NCBI GenBank assembly: GCA_947581795.1
Contig: CANPVS010000023.1
Span: forward strand, 1 to 33,685
DNA length: 33,685 bases
Source: an uncultured Oscillospiraceae bacterium
GTDB taxonomy: Bacteria > Bacillota > Clostridia > Oscillospirales > Oscillospiraceae
Direction of reading: 5' to 3'
In this document: piece by piece, positions 8,601-14,303 of the stretch
How the letters are laid out: each line of letters starts with the position of its first letter
Position numbering within the stretch: position 1 is the stretch's first letter
The notes under the pieces: model-generated
What the model was told of the DNA's origin: nothing
Seen by the model: only the letters and a program-made list of their open reading frames with translations
Databases searched by the model: none
Position numbers and translations under genes: made by a program

Positions 8601-9551
8601 GAGACGGACCGGTACTTTGCCCCGCCCGCCTCGGAGGAGAAAAGCACGGTCCTGGACCACGCCCGGCGGGCCATGGACCTGGTCATGCGCCGGGGCCACG
8701 GACCCCACGAGCTGCTCCTCACCGGCTCCGGGGACTGGAACGACGGGATGGACAAGGTGGGCGGCGAGAGCGTGTGGCTCACCTGGTTCTTCGTCCACAT
8801 CGCGAGGCGCTTTGCCGCCCTGCTGCGGCGGCTGGGGTCGCCGGACAGCGAGATGTACGCCCAGGCGGGGGAGAAATACGCCGCCGCGGCGGAGCGGAGC
8901 TGGAACGGCAGCTGGTATCTCCGGGGCTGGTGGGCCGACGGCGCGCCCCTGGGGGGCGTGGGTTCACCGGGCTGCGCCATCGACTCCATCGCCCAGAGCT
9001 GGGCGGCCTTCTGCCCCGAGGCGGACCGGGAGCGGGTCCACACAGCCCTGCGGGCCGCGGTGGACCACCTGTACGACCGGGCCCATGGGCTCGTAAAGCT
9101 GTTCACGCCGCCCTTCGGCGACGAGGGCCGGGACCCGGGATATATCCGCGCCTGCGGGCCGGGGTTCCGGGAAAACGGCGGGCAGTACACCCACGCCGCG
9201 GTGTGGCTGGCCTCGGCGCTGCTGAAGGAGGGCTTCCCCGACGCGGGCGCGGCCCTGCTGCTGGACCTGCTGCCGGCCAAGCACGACGCCGCCCGCTGGG
9301 GGGCGGAGCCCTGGGTGCTGGCGGCGGACGTGTCCGCCAACCCAGACCACTACGGAGAGGCCCTGTGGAGCTGGTACACCGGCTCCGCCGGGTGGTTCTT
9401 CCGGGTGGTGCTGGAAGACCTGCTGGGCATCCGGCTGGAGAACGGCCGGCTCACGGTCCGGCCCAACCTGCCCCATGGCTGGGACGGCTACGAGGCGGAG
9501 ATATGCGGCCGGAAGATCAAAGTGGAGAACGGCCATGTGACCGTCATATGA
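2670..9551 (+). CDS. Cyclic beta-1,2-glucan synthase-like giant membrane enzyme (GT84-GH189-GH94 plan)
   Basis: This 2293-residue protein has the domain order of cyclic beta-1,2-glucan synthases (NdvB/Cgs). Residues about 390-610 look like the GT84 glycosyltransferase, with a DGD metal-binding triad at 439-441, a later SHDALEGAY segment, and RWTRGDWQ at 585-592. Hydrophobic segments lie at about 240-275, 620-655, 685-720 and 740-780. Residues about 785-1200 resemble the middle cyclisation domain (GH189-like). The C-terminal third is GH94 phosphorylase-like, including WGFRDQLQD and GDWNDGMD, with D2022 and D2025 near the expected general acid. The likely job is polymerising UDP-glucose into beta-1,2-glucan, then cyclising and trimming it. 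It is monocistronic, and the ribosome binding site at 2670 is weak. In Brucella and Rhizobium this enzyme makes periplasmic osmolytes; the role in a Gram-positive is inferred. Confidence 0.85.
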   Translation: MEKISTERLAGWGERAARSIPIKGHIPGRRAARRLKRAMEEVSAKSRDSREPAWFADNEYLARRETEIALGAFKSAGRLRKGPDGAAVVTLCRALVDAGPVTEERIEAFLTGARRSREMPEDEAALLGAALRAALIQALAGPEVDAARAGELFTGLRALADMDLTRALEASDPVDAVLRRDKVYPAMDETSRAQYRERIQRMAKARHISAAEAAAEALDKGLHEVLFPPCRRAGAGYIAARVFLPAALAVALGWAAGSVCTALAAVWPLSELVRVGLDSALLRIIKPRRLPRLELKDGVGPEGRTVCAVSALLGDNGTGVRLARRLEAYRLANRDCGEELLFALLADLPDGTQFPPEEAERLDAAGAEIEKLNETYGGGFFLLTRDPVWHKADGVYAPWERKRGAVLELMRLVRGRPNRLKVLAGDPEALHAKYVLCLDGDTRLVPGSARQLIGAAMHPLNAPLVEKGVVTRGHGVLHPRMAVELDRAMATDFARIWAGQGGTDPYGAPTGELYTDLFDRGGFAGKGIVDAEAYLACLDGRFPEDTILSHDALEGAYLRGAYVGDVELSDSCPVQAPAWFRRLHRWTRGDWQNLPWLFKAGRDLPMLERFRLFDSVRRSLVAPTALAAMVWGVLSLAGRWAAVTALVCLGADAVHDAFAGLFLRESAARLRLRSGVLRGAGGSLTRFFARLIFLPWEGYTCASAAVTALWRMLVSHKHMLQWVTAAQSDRWKTMPAAMWFSVALGVGLVWLAPGPAGKAAGVVWALAPVFAWASGRPVTPQNGLTDGDKKFLLKAAGAMWDYFAQRCSRPDHWLPPDNVQVQPPKGAARRTSPTNIGLALVSALAAAELGLAPDSEAAGLIEHILGTVEKLDKWRGHLYNWYDTRTCAPLTPAYVSAVDSGNLCACLLCLAEGMAAHGRPDIAQRARALADGMELGALYDEKKRLFRIGMDPASGEVSPGHYDLMASEARLLSYLACARGDVPVRHWQSLSRAQLALDGWRGLASWSGSMFEYLMPELFLPFVNGSMLWETARFCLYAQRRRGERAHAPWGNSESAFFSLDAGMDYRYKAHGTGALALRRDVDSELVAAPYASFLALAVHPKAAVKNLRRLKAMGMWGQFGFYEALDLTPGRTGKGGQPVACFMSHHMGMSLCAVANCLAGGVLRRYFMADPAMGAYKSLLAERVPLGGAVLRRSRSPLTRPPESRPDRPVFQWEGPGNDPAAPAWFPMSNGVYTLLACDDGRCRAVTDGLLMYRPEGFTLAVDGTPVTPSRREAAVRPWRYEGGVLTFTARRAGGVASAALAVASGERGELRRVTGPSGGKLTIRFEPVLAVPEDFGAHPAFWRLGLEASVHRGTVLVRRLARGTRPERWLCLAATVDLVLRKGGGWQMHEPMSIETTLPEGGCAAVSLAFGGTAREAEEGAKRILAGAPADMAGAMGALLGMSEEGLRAAFRLCAAVCSPRVAARPDMTREVLWKRGLSGDLPIVYVAGDDVDEARRAIKLHALITACGAAADLVIDTGEEGQYLHPRQDTLRRYLDKYGLSGFENARGGVWFLGGADIAAAAVLIPPIPERPSPGLPALAPAPVRGGAAPKVEYLAGGAVRYETPPLPPRAWCNILANGSFGYLAADCGTGFMWLENARECPVNPWCNDPMATSGGETLTLVTDQGRRSLFAGAGACRVTNGFGWTAWEREGTRLTAFVPNGFRARVFLIETGEGYLEWHLPLALTAGAADRPCVITDWEEDCLTAVNPRSVYSETFRAVCSQRFAGFTGDEAAWLAGRMDGRVGAGLEPCFGALWRAGGVSVLVCGFESAATLKALADPDRAAKELTKVRDGWRATLGRVRVHTPDPDLDRMMNGWAAYQTLACRILGRTSMYQSGGAWGFRDQLQDGLGLILIAPSRAKKQLLTCCARQFREGDVLHWWHEGPGGPRGVRTRCSDDLLWLVWALCEYTEKTGDLGLCAEIAPWLEAPPLRPEETDRYFAPPASEEKSTVLDHARRAMDLVMRRGHGPHELLLTGSGDWNDGMDKVGGESVWLTWFFVHIARRFAALLRRLGSPDSEMYAQAGEKYAAAAERSWNGSWYLRGWWADGAPLGGVGSPGCAIDSIAQSWAAFCPEADRERVHTALRAAVDHLYDRAHGLVKLFTPPFGDEGRDPGYIRACGPGFRENGGQYTHAAVWLASALLKEGFPDAGAALLLDLLPAKHDAARWGAEPWVLAADVSANPDHYGEALWSWYTGSAGWFFRVVLEDLLGIRLENGRLTVRPNLPHGWDGYEAEICGRKIKVENGHVTVI

Positions 9552-9553
9552 AA

Positions 9554-9585
9554 AAGGGCGCGTGAAAACGCGCCCTTGATTTTTT
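9554..9585 (+). terminator. Rho-independent terminator of the glucan synthase-like gene
   Basis: A perfect 10-bp stem, AAGGGCGCGT (9554-9563) and ACGCGCCCTT (9568-9577), with a GAAA tetraloop is followed by a T-rich run at 9580-9585. It begins two bases after the stop codon. Confidence 0.93.
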
Positions 9586-9593
9586 GAAATAAC

Positions 9594-9614
9594 ATATTGA
9601 CACGGCGTCAGAAT
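9594..9614. promoter_or_regulatory. TetR operator O1 (degenerate), overlapping the -35 box
   Basis: ATATTGACACGGCGTCAGAAT aligns with the perfect palindrome at 9628-9648. Its half-sites TATTGACA and CGTCAGAA match 13 of 16 arm positions around the same 3-base centre. The centres are 34 bp apart. The site covers the -35 TTGACA, so a bound repressor would block RNA polymerase. Confidence 0.6.
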
Positions 9615-9625
9615 GGTGCTATATT
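9597..9625 (+). promoter_or_regulatory. Consensus promoter of the TetR-controlled redox operon
   Basis: A perfect -35 TTGACA (9597-9602), a 17-base spacer and a -10 TATATT (9620-9625) make a strong sigma-A-type promoter. The two TetR-type palindromes overlap its -35 box and the expected start-site region. The strength of the promoter suggests tight repression with inducible expression. Confidence 0.9.
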
Positions 9626-9627
9626 AC

Positions 9628-9648
9628 GTTCTGACAAGATGTCAGAAC
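9628..9648. promoter_or_regulatory. TetR operator O2: perfect 21-bp palindrome
   Basis: GTTCTGACA (9628-9636) and TGTCAGAAC (9640-9648) are perfect 9-bp inverted arms around AGA. The site begins three bases after the -10 box and covers the likely transcription start. Its size and position fit a TetR-family dimer, most simply the product of the tetR gene in this operon. The assignment to that protein is inferred from proximity. Confidence 0.8.
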
Positions 9649-9666
9649 ATGAATGGAGGCATGGAT

Positions 9667-10408
9667 ATGAAGAAAAACATCGGTTCCAAGCTGGCGCTGT
9701 ACCCCATGCCCATTACGGTGATAATGATTATCTGATGGCGAAACGCCGTAAGGCGTTGCGCCGAGCCGCTTTGCGGCTCAGCAAAACAGCACGGCTGTTT
9801 TGCCAGATTCATTGCAATGAGCATCGCGCAAATGATCCTTGGATCATTTGCTGCCAAACGTGTCGTTTGGCGGCGAAAACATTCGTTTTCGCTATGCGAT
9901 AATCATTATCGGCGCGATGAACGGCGCCAAGCCCACCTGGACGCTGGCGGGACACCTGGGCATCATCGGCCATGACCGGGTGCTGGTGAGCCTGGCTGCG
10001 CCCCATTTCATCAATGGGAAGATCAAGGAAACGAAAAAGCTGTCCATCAATCTGGTGGACGAGGCGATGCTTCCCAAGGCCGACTATGTGGGCTCCGTCA
10101 GCGGGAATAAGACGGACAAATCCGGCTTGTTCGCCTGGGAGCAGGGCGAGGCCGGCGCGCCGGTCATCAGCGATTCGCCGCTCACCCTGGAGTGCAGCGT
10201 GGAGGACGTCTATGCCACGCCGAATTTTGAGAGCTTCATCTGCTCCATCGACAACACCTATGTATCGGAAGAACATCTGGACGGGTCGGGCAAGATCGAT
10301 TACAACACCCTGAAGCCGGTGCTGTTCGAGTTTCCCACCTATCATTATCTGAAAACCGGCGACGTGATCGGAAAATGCCTGTCTTTCAAAAAGACGCCGA
10401 CGGAATAA
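9667..10408 (+). pseudogene. Flavin reductase-like protein gene, interrupted by a 185-bp hairpin element
   Basis: From the ATG at 9667 (GGAGG at 9655-9659, seven bases upstream) translation gives MKKNIGSKLALYPMPITVI and then meets TGA at 9733-9735. The family sequence resumes at 9911 with GAMNGAKPTWTLAGHLGIIG and runs intact to TAA at 10408, including SLAAPHFI, SINLVDEAML and DYVGSVSGNKTDKSGLF. Removing 9721-9907 (element plus one AT copy) joins the two parts in frame as ...MPITV-IGAM..., the expected flavin reductase-like continuity. The ancestral protein would have about 185 residues and bind FMN. The rest of the frame is undamaged, suggesting a recent insertion. It is the first gene of the operon, and downstream genes have their own ribosome binding sites. 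Confidence 0.85.
9723..9907. mobile_element. Hairpin-array miniature element (MITE-like), 185 bp, non-coding
   Basis: The ends are inverted repeats: AATGATTATC at 9723-9732 and GATAATCATT at 9898-9907. With flanking bases they extend to 21 of 24 matches (9720-9743 against 9910-9887). An AT dinucleotide flanks both sides (9721-9722 and 9908-9909), consistent with a 2-bp target duplication. The interior is a run of perfect stem-loops with almost no spacing: 9742-9757, 9763-9779, 9781-9803 (10-bp arms), the palindrome 9809-9820, 9828-9851 (11-bp arms), 9853-9871 and 9873-9892. No transposase is encoded, so mobility would need an enzyme supplied elsewhere. A short open frame crosses it but looks incidental. 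It could instead be a repeat spread by another mechanism. Confidence 0.8.
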
Positions 10409-10420
10409 GGAGGACGAAAA

Positions 10421-11056
10421 ATGCCAAAAGGATCGCCGGAGCTGACGAACGCCCGGAAAGAGGAGATCATCAACGCCTGTGAGGCGCTGTATCAAACCAT
10501 GGGCTTCAAAGAGATCACCATGAAGGACATAAGCGCGGCCACCAGCTTTACCAGAACGTCCATCTATAACTACTTCCAGACGAAAGAGGAGATATTCCTG
10601 GCGCTGCTGCAACGGGAATACGGGCTGTGGATAGCGGACCTGGCCGCCATGATGGGGGAAAACGACGCCCTCACCAAAGCGGCGTTCGCGGACAAATTCG
10701 CCCGGACGCTGGAAAAGCGCGCCCAGCTTCTGAAGATCATGAGCATGAACCACTACGACATGGAGACGGGCAGCCGCCCGGAAAGGCTCAAAGAGTTCAA
10801 AACGGTCTATGGCCGGTCCCTGCAGACCGTTCGCGCGTGCCTGGATAAGTTTTTCCCGCAGATGTCCCGGTCGGAAAAACAGGATTTTATCTACACCTTT
10901 TTCCCGTTCATGTTCGGCATCTATCCCTACACCTTCGTCACCGAAAAGCAGCGGACGGCCATGGAGGAGGCGGGGGTCAATTATGTGTTCCTGTCCATTT
11001 ATGAGATCACATACAACTGCGTGAAGCGGCTTTTGGCAAATCAACAGGAGGGATGA
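10421..11056 (+). CDS. TetR/AcrR-family transcriptional repressor
   Basis: A 211-residue TetR-type regulator. The N-terminal helix-turn-helix spans about 12-58, with ITMKDISAATSFTRTSIYNY at 32-51 followed by FQTKEEIFLALL. The rest is a helical ligand-binding and dimerisation domain of unknown effector. The ATG at 10421 has an AAGGAGG site. It lies 12 bases after the broken flavin reductase gene and one base before the aldo/keto reductase gene, so it is inside the operon it probably represses through the palindromes at 9594-9648. Autoregulation would make the operon inducible by a small molecule, perhaps an electrophile, quinone or flavin-linked redox compound; that last point is inference from the neighbours. 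Confidence 0.93.
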   Translation: MPKGSPELTNARKEEIINACEALYQTMGFKEITMKDISAATSFTRTSIYNYFQTKEEIFLALLQREYGLWIADLAAMMGENDALTKAAFADKFARTLEKRAQLLKIMSMNHYDMETGSRPERLKEFKTVYGRSLQTVRACLDKFFPQMSRSEKQDFIYTFFPFMFGIYPYTFVTEKQRTAMEEAGVNYVFLSIYEITYNCVKRLLANQQEG

Positions 11057-11057
11057 T

Positions 11058-12068
11058 ATGAAGTACACGAAACTGGGAAAGTCCGACCTGACCGTCTCCC
11101 GCATCTGCATGGGGTGCATGGGCTTTGGCAACGCGGCCACAGGGCAGCACAGCTGGACGGTGGGCGAGGCCGAAACAAAGGAGATCATCAAGCGCGGTTT
11201 GGACCTGGGCGTCAATTTCTATGACACCGCCATCGCCTACCAGAACGGCACCAGCGAACAATATGTGGGCAAGGCGCTGCGGGAGCTGGCCAGGCGGGAC
11301 GATTACGTGATCGCCACCAAGTTCACGCCCCGGACCCAGGAGGAGATCGACGCCCACGTCACAGGGCAGAAGCACATCGAAAACTATCTGGACCAGAGCC
11401 TCCGCAATCTGGGCATGGACTATGTGGACCTCTACATCTACCACATGTGGGACTACCACACGCCCATGGAGGAGATCATGGAGGGTCTGGACCGCGTGGT
11501 CCGGGCGGGCAAGGCCCGATATGCTGGCATCTCCAACTGCTTCGCCTGGCAGCTTGCCAAGGCCAACTTTTACGCCCGGGAGAACGGCCTGACGGAATTC
11601 GTGTCCGTCCAGACCCACTACAATCTGCTTGCCCGGGAGGAGGAGCGGGAGATGGCCCCCTTCTGCGCCGACCAGAACATCGCCATGACGCCTTACAGCG
11701 CCCTGGCCAGCGGCAGACTCTCCCGCCATCCCGGCGAGACCAGCAAGCGTTTGGAGCAGGACGCCTACGCCAAGTTCAAGTACGACGCCACAGCGGAGGC
11801 GGACGGAAAGATCATCGCACGGGTGGCGGAGATCGCGGACCGGCGGGGCGTGTCCATGACGGAGGTGTCCCTGGCGTGGCTGCTTACCAAAGTCACCGCC
11901 CCGGTGGTGGGCGCGACGAAGTTCTCCCATGTGGAGGGCGTGGCCAAGGCCGTGGACCTGGAGCTGACCCCGGACGAGATCGACTATCTTGAGGAGTTGT
12001 ACGTCCCTCACGCCTTGGTAGGCGTCATGGCCCAGAACGGCAAGCAGAAGGCCGGAAACGTTGTCTGA
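11058..12068 (+). CDS. Aldo/keto reductase
   Basis: A 336-residue NADPH-dependent oxidoreductase of the aldo/keto reductase superfamily, predicted to reduce aldehydes or ketones to alcohols in the cytosol. The catalytic tetrad is visible: D56, Y61, K88 and H129, in the contexts NFYDTA, AYQNGTSE, ATKFT and LYIYHMWD. The C-terminal part has the PYSALASGRL and VVGATKFSHVEGV segments typical of cofactor binding. The start ATG lies one base after the tetR stop, with a GGAGGG site inside the end of tetR. The substrate cannot be told from sequence. Operon context with a flavin reductase and a decarboxylase-like protein suggests detoxification of reactive carbonyls or quinones. Confidence 0.95.
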   Translation: MKYTKLGKSDLTVSRICMGCMGFGNAATGQHSWTVGEAETKEIIKRGLDLGVNFYDTAIAYQNGTSEQYVGKALRELARRDDYVIATKFTPRTQEEIDAHVTGQKHIENYLDQSLRNLGMDYVDLYIYHMWDYHTPMEEIMEGLDRVVRAGKARYAGISNCFAWQLAKANFYARENGLTEFVSVQTHYNLLAREEEREMAPFCADQNIAMTPYSALASGRLSRHPGETSKRLEQDAYAKFKYDATAEADGKIIARVAEIADRRGVSMTEVSLAWLLTKVTAPVVGATKFSHVEGVAKAVDLELTPDEIDYLEELYVPHALVGVMAQNGKQKAGNVV

Positions 12069-12090
12069 ACAAGATTGGGGAGCATTCACG

Positions 12091-12588
12091 ATGAAAAAAC
12101 TCGCAGCTATGGTACTGACGCTTAGTTTGTGCCTTATGCTTGCCGCCTGCGGCGGAAAGGCTCAGGAGGATGAGACTGTCTCCAAGGTCACGCAGGACGC
12201 CCGGGCGGAACAAAATAAGACAACGGAGGAGGAAACTGCTATGAACATGAAGATCGGCGATACGCCCGTTACCGTGGCGTGGGAGGACAATGCGTCCGTG
12301 GAGGCGCTGCAGGCGCTGTGCGCCCAGGGGCCGCTCACCATCGGGCTGCACATGTACGGCGGCTTCGAGCAGGTGGGCGACATCGGCGAGAGCCTGCCGA
12401 GAGACGATGCACAGACCACCACCCAGGCCGGGGATATCGTGCTCTACTCCGGCGACCAGATGGTGGTGTTCTACGGCTCCAATTCCTGGGCCTATACCCG
12501 CCTGGGGCACATCACAGACCAGGATGCGGACGGCATGCGCACGCTTTTGTCGAATGGCGACGTGACTGTCACGCTCACGATGGAATAA
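12091..12588 (+). CDS. Lipoprotein with cyclophilin-like fold domain
   Basis: A 165-residue protein starting with a lipoprotein signal, MKKLAAMVLTLSLCLMLAAC, with the lipobox LAAC and acylated cysteine at C20. After a charged linker, residues about 50-165 form a cyclophilin-like beta domain: MKIGDTPVTVAWEDNASVEAL, then MYGGFEQVG, GDIVLYSGDQMVVFYG and SWAYTRLGHI. This family (Cyclophil_like2) often accompanies flavin reductase-like and aldo/keto reductase genes. The start is the ATG at 12091 with GGGGAG upstream; an earlier in-frame start would add residues before the signal peptide. No known catalytic proline isomerase residues were recognised. Function is unknown; it is predicted to sit on the outer face of the membrane. 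Confidence 0.88.
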   Translation: MKKLAAMVLTLSLCLMLAACGGKAQEDETVSKVTQDARAEQNKTTEEETAMNMKIGDTPVTVAWEDNASVEALQALCAQGPLTIGLHMYGGFEQVGDIGESLPRDDAQTTTQAGDIVLYSGDQMVVFYGSNSWAYTRLGHITDQDADGMRTLLSNGDVTVTLTME

Positions 12589-12606
12589 CAAAAGGAGATA
12601 AATATC

Positions 12607-12936
12607 ATGGAGAAGATCACACAGACCGCGGGCAGAGATCAGCTTGGCGATTTCGCGCCGGATTTCGCCCACTTCAACGACGACGTTCTCTTTGGGGAGA
12701 ACTGGAACAACCATGACATCGACCTGAAGACCCGTTGCATCATCACCGTGGTGGCGCTGATGAGCTCCGGCATCACGGACTCGTCCCTGACCTATCACCT
12801 GGAGAACGCTAAGGCCCACGGCGTCACCCGCGCGGAGATCGCCGCCATCGTGACCCACGTCGGCTTCTATGTGGGCTGGCCCAAGGCGTGGGCGGTGTTC
12901 CGTCTGGCGAAGGACGTGTGGAACGAGGAGCCCTGA
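12607..12936 (+). CDS. Carboxymuconolactone decarboxylase-family protein
   Basis: A 109-residue all-helical protein of the CMD/AhpD-like family. Visible family features are LKTRCIITVVALMSSG at 40-55, H64 in the TYHLENAKAHGVTRAEI stretch, and THVGFYVGWPKAW around 83-95. The AhpD CxxC motif is absent (only C44), so a peroxidase-type thiol activity is not supported; the fit is to the gamma-carboxymuconolactone decarboxylase side of the family, whose members are often poorly defined. It has an AAAAGGAGATA site and lies 18 bases after the lipoprotein gene. It is the last gene of the operon, followed by a strong hairpin. Confidence 0.92.
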   Translation: MEKITQTAGRDQLGDFAPDFAHFNDDVLFGENWNNHDIDLKTRCIITVVALMSSGITDSSLTYHLENAKAHGVTRAEIAAIVTHVGFYVGWPKAWAVFRLAKDVWNEEP

Positions 12937-12952
12937 GGCGCATACGCAAATG

Positions 12953-12988
12953 AAACGGGTCTGTTGCAAAAGCGCAGCAGACCCGTTT
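12953..12988. terminator. Bidirectional terminator hairpin between convergent genes
   Basis: A 15-bp stem with one G-T pair, 12953-12967 against 12974-12988, and a 6-base loop lies between the end of the redox operon and the convergent kinase gene. A-runs and T-runs at the stem ends make it usable in either direction, although the T tract on each side is short. Confidence 0.75.
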
Positions 12989-13005
12989 GCTGTGTATGGA
13001 AGATG

Positions 13006-14091
13006 TCACCGTTTGATGTCGTAGTTCATGTTCATGATGGAGCGGATGGAGTCGGCGTCGTCGGTGATGTTGGCGTCGCCGTGGATGGTGTGCTTGATGA
13101 CACTGCTGGCCACGGCGAAGTTCACCATGTCCATGGGCCGGTAGCCGTTCATCATGGCGTAGATAAGGCCGCTGGCGAAGGCGTCGCCGCCGCCCACCCG
13201 GTCCAGGATGTTGAAGGTGAAGAGCCTGCTCTCGAAGGTGTGGCCCTGGTACCACATGTAGGCCATGAGGCTGTTCTCGCTGCCGGTGTGGGCATAGCGG
13301 ACGTGGCGGGCCAGGCATTTGAGGTTGGGGTATTTCTCCACGAACCGCTGGAAGATCTCGTCCTGCTGCTCGTAACTGGGCTGCAGGGGCACCCCGTCCT
13401 TCCAGTCGCCCTTGGAATGGTCGTTCTCGTCCTTCCACAGGTGATAGGGCTCGATGCCCAGCAGCACGTCCACATAGGGCAGGCACTGGGTGCAGAAGTC
13501 GCGGGCCTCGTCCCAGGTCCAGAGAGTGCTGCGGAAGTTGCCGTCGAAGCTGATGGTGAGCCCCTTCTCCCGGGCCTTTTTGATGCACTGGAGGGTGAAA
13601 TCGGCGCAGCTGGGGCTGAGGGCGGGGGTGATGCCGCTCAGGTGCAGCCAGTCGAAGCCCTCCAGCAGGGCGTCCAGGTCCACCTTGCTGAAGTCGTACT
13701 CGGTGATGGCGGAGTGCTTCCGGTCATAGGTGACCTTGCTGGGCCGGATGCCGTAGCCCGTCTCCAGGTAGTAGGTGCCCAGCCGGTGGGAGGGGGTCTC
13801 CTCCGGGGTGGAGAGGATGACGGGGGTGCAGTGTACGTCGTTGGACCGGAGCATGCGCACGGCGCTCTTGCCCAGGGAATTGTTGGGCACCACGCTGAAG
13901 AAGGTGCTGTCGATGCCCAGGTTGGCCAGGGCCAGGGCGATGTTGGCCTCGCTGCCGCCGTAGCTGGCCTCAAAGTTGGAGGCCATGCGGATCTTCTCAT
14001 AGTTGGGCGGGGTCAGCCGGAGCATCACCTCGCCGAAGGTGATGAACCGGGGCGTATCCACGCCTGTCAGGAGGGGATTATGATGTTCCAT
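13006..14091 (-). CDS. kdgK: PfkB-family sugar kinase, probable 2-keto-3-deoxygluconate kinase
   Basis: A 361-residue ribokinase-fold kinase that most resembles KDG kinases, which phosphorylate 2-keto-3-deoxygluconate to KDPG in uronate degradation. The N-terminal ITFGEVMLRLTPP segment and the GGSEAN motif at 45-50 bind sugar. The second PfkB signature DRVGGGDAFASG starts at D297, with the catalytic base at D303; GGGD replaces the commoner GAGD. The start is the ATG at 14091 with GAGG seven bases upstream; a GTG six bases earlier is possible. The gene stands alone, with no KDPG aldolase or uronate genes in view, so the substrate assignment rests on family resemblance only. Confidence 0.85.
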   Translation of the reverse strand: MEHHNPLLTGVDTPRFITFGEVMLRLTPPNYEKIRMASNFEASYGGSEANIALALANLGIDSTFFSVVPNNSLGKSAVRMLRSNDVHCTPVILSTPEETPSHRLGTYYLETGYGIRPSKVTYDRKHSAITEYDFSKVDLDALLEGFDWLHLSGITPALSPSCADFTLQCIKKAREKGLTISFDGNFRSTLWTWDEARDFCTQCLPYVDVLLGIEPYHLWKDENDHSKGDWKDGVPLQPSYEQQDEIFQRFVEKYPNLKCLARHVRYAHTGSENSLMAYMWYQGHTFESRLFTFNILDRVGGGDAFASGLIYAMMNGYRPMDMVNFAVASSVIKHTIHGDANITDDADSIRSIMNMNYDIKR

Positions 14092-14111
14092 GGTCACACC
14101 TCACGCGTCAA

Positions 14112-14167
14112 GGCCGCGAAGCGGCCGATATCTTATTTATTTTTGCATATCTCACAAGAAAATGCAA
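14112..14167 (-). promoter_or_regulatory. Leader and putative promoter/operator of the kinase gene
   Basis: On the minus strand a -35-like TTGTGA (14157-14152) and a -10-like TAAGAT (14135-14130) are spaced by 16 bases. An inverted repeat TTGCAT (14143-14148) and ATGCAA (14162-14167) brackets the region and could be a regulator site. Between promoter and start codon, GGCCGC and GCGGCC (14112-14126, loop GAA) form a strong leader hairpin just before the ribosome binding site. No regulator is identified. Confidence 0.4.
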
Positions 14168-14251
14168 GTATCACAGAAAAGTTTTATGGCTTTTGACCGA
14201 CTTTTTCGGCAAAAAGTGCCCGGGCCGGTCTACGAATTCACGATTTAGTCA

Positions 14252-14280
14252 TTTTCAAAGCCCCTGCCCTGTGCTATAAT
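14252..14280 (+). promoter_or_regulatory. Extended -10 promoter for the M16 peptidase-lgt operon
   Basis: A -35 TTTTCA (14252-14257), a 17-base spacer and a perfect -10 TATAAT (14275-14280) with the extended element TGC just upstream. The transcript would start near 14287, only about 17-25 bases before the first gene. Confidence 0.85.
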
Positions 14281-14303
14281 ATCCATATCGATTTACGGAT
14301 GGG

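Noticed and set aside
9628-9648. Reading the palindrome as a phage attachment site or tiny terminator
   Set aside because: There is no T tract, no integrase nearby, and its place next to a promoter with a tetR gene downstream fits an operator better.
9597-9902. A 101-codon frame running through the promoter and the hairpin element
   Set aside because: It starts within the -35 box and is translated from hairpin arms; no ribosome binding site or family similarity, so an incidental frame.
9723-9907. CRISPR array
   Set aside because: The hairpins differ from one another in sequence and have no regular repeat-spacer pattern, and no cas genes are present.
9723-9907. Self-splicing intron
   Set aside because: At 185 bp it is too short for a group I or II intron core and shows no domain V-like motif; it is a chain of simple hairpins.
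9809-11215. A 468-codon antisense frame over the flavin reductase, tetR and aldo/keto reductase genes
   Set aside because: Covers three recognised genes on the other strand and has no recognisable domain.
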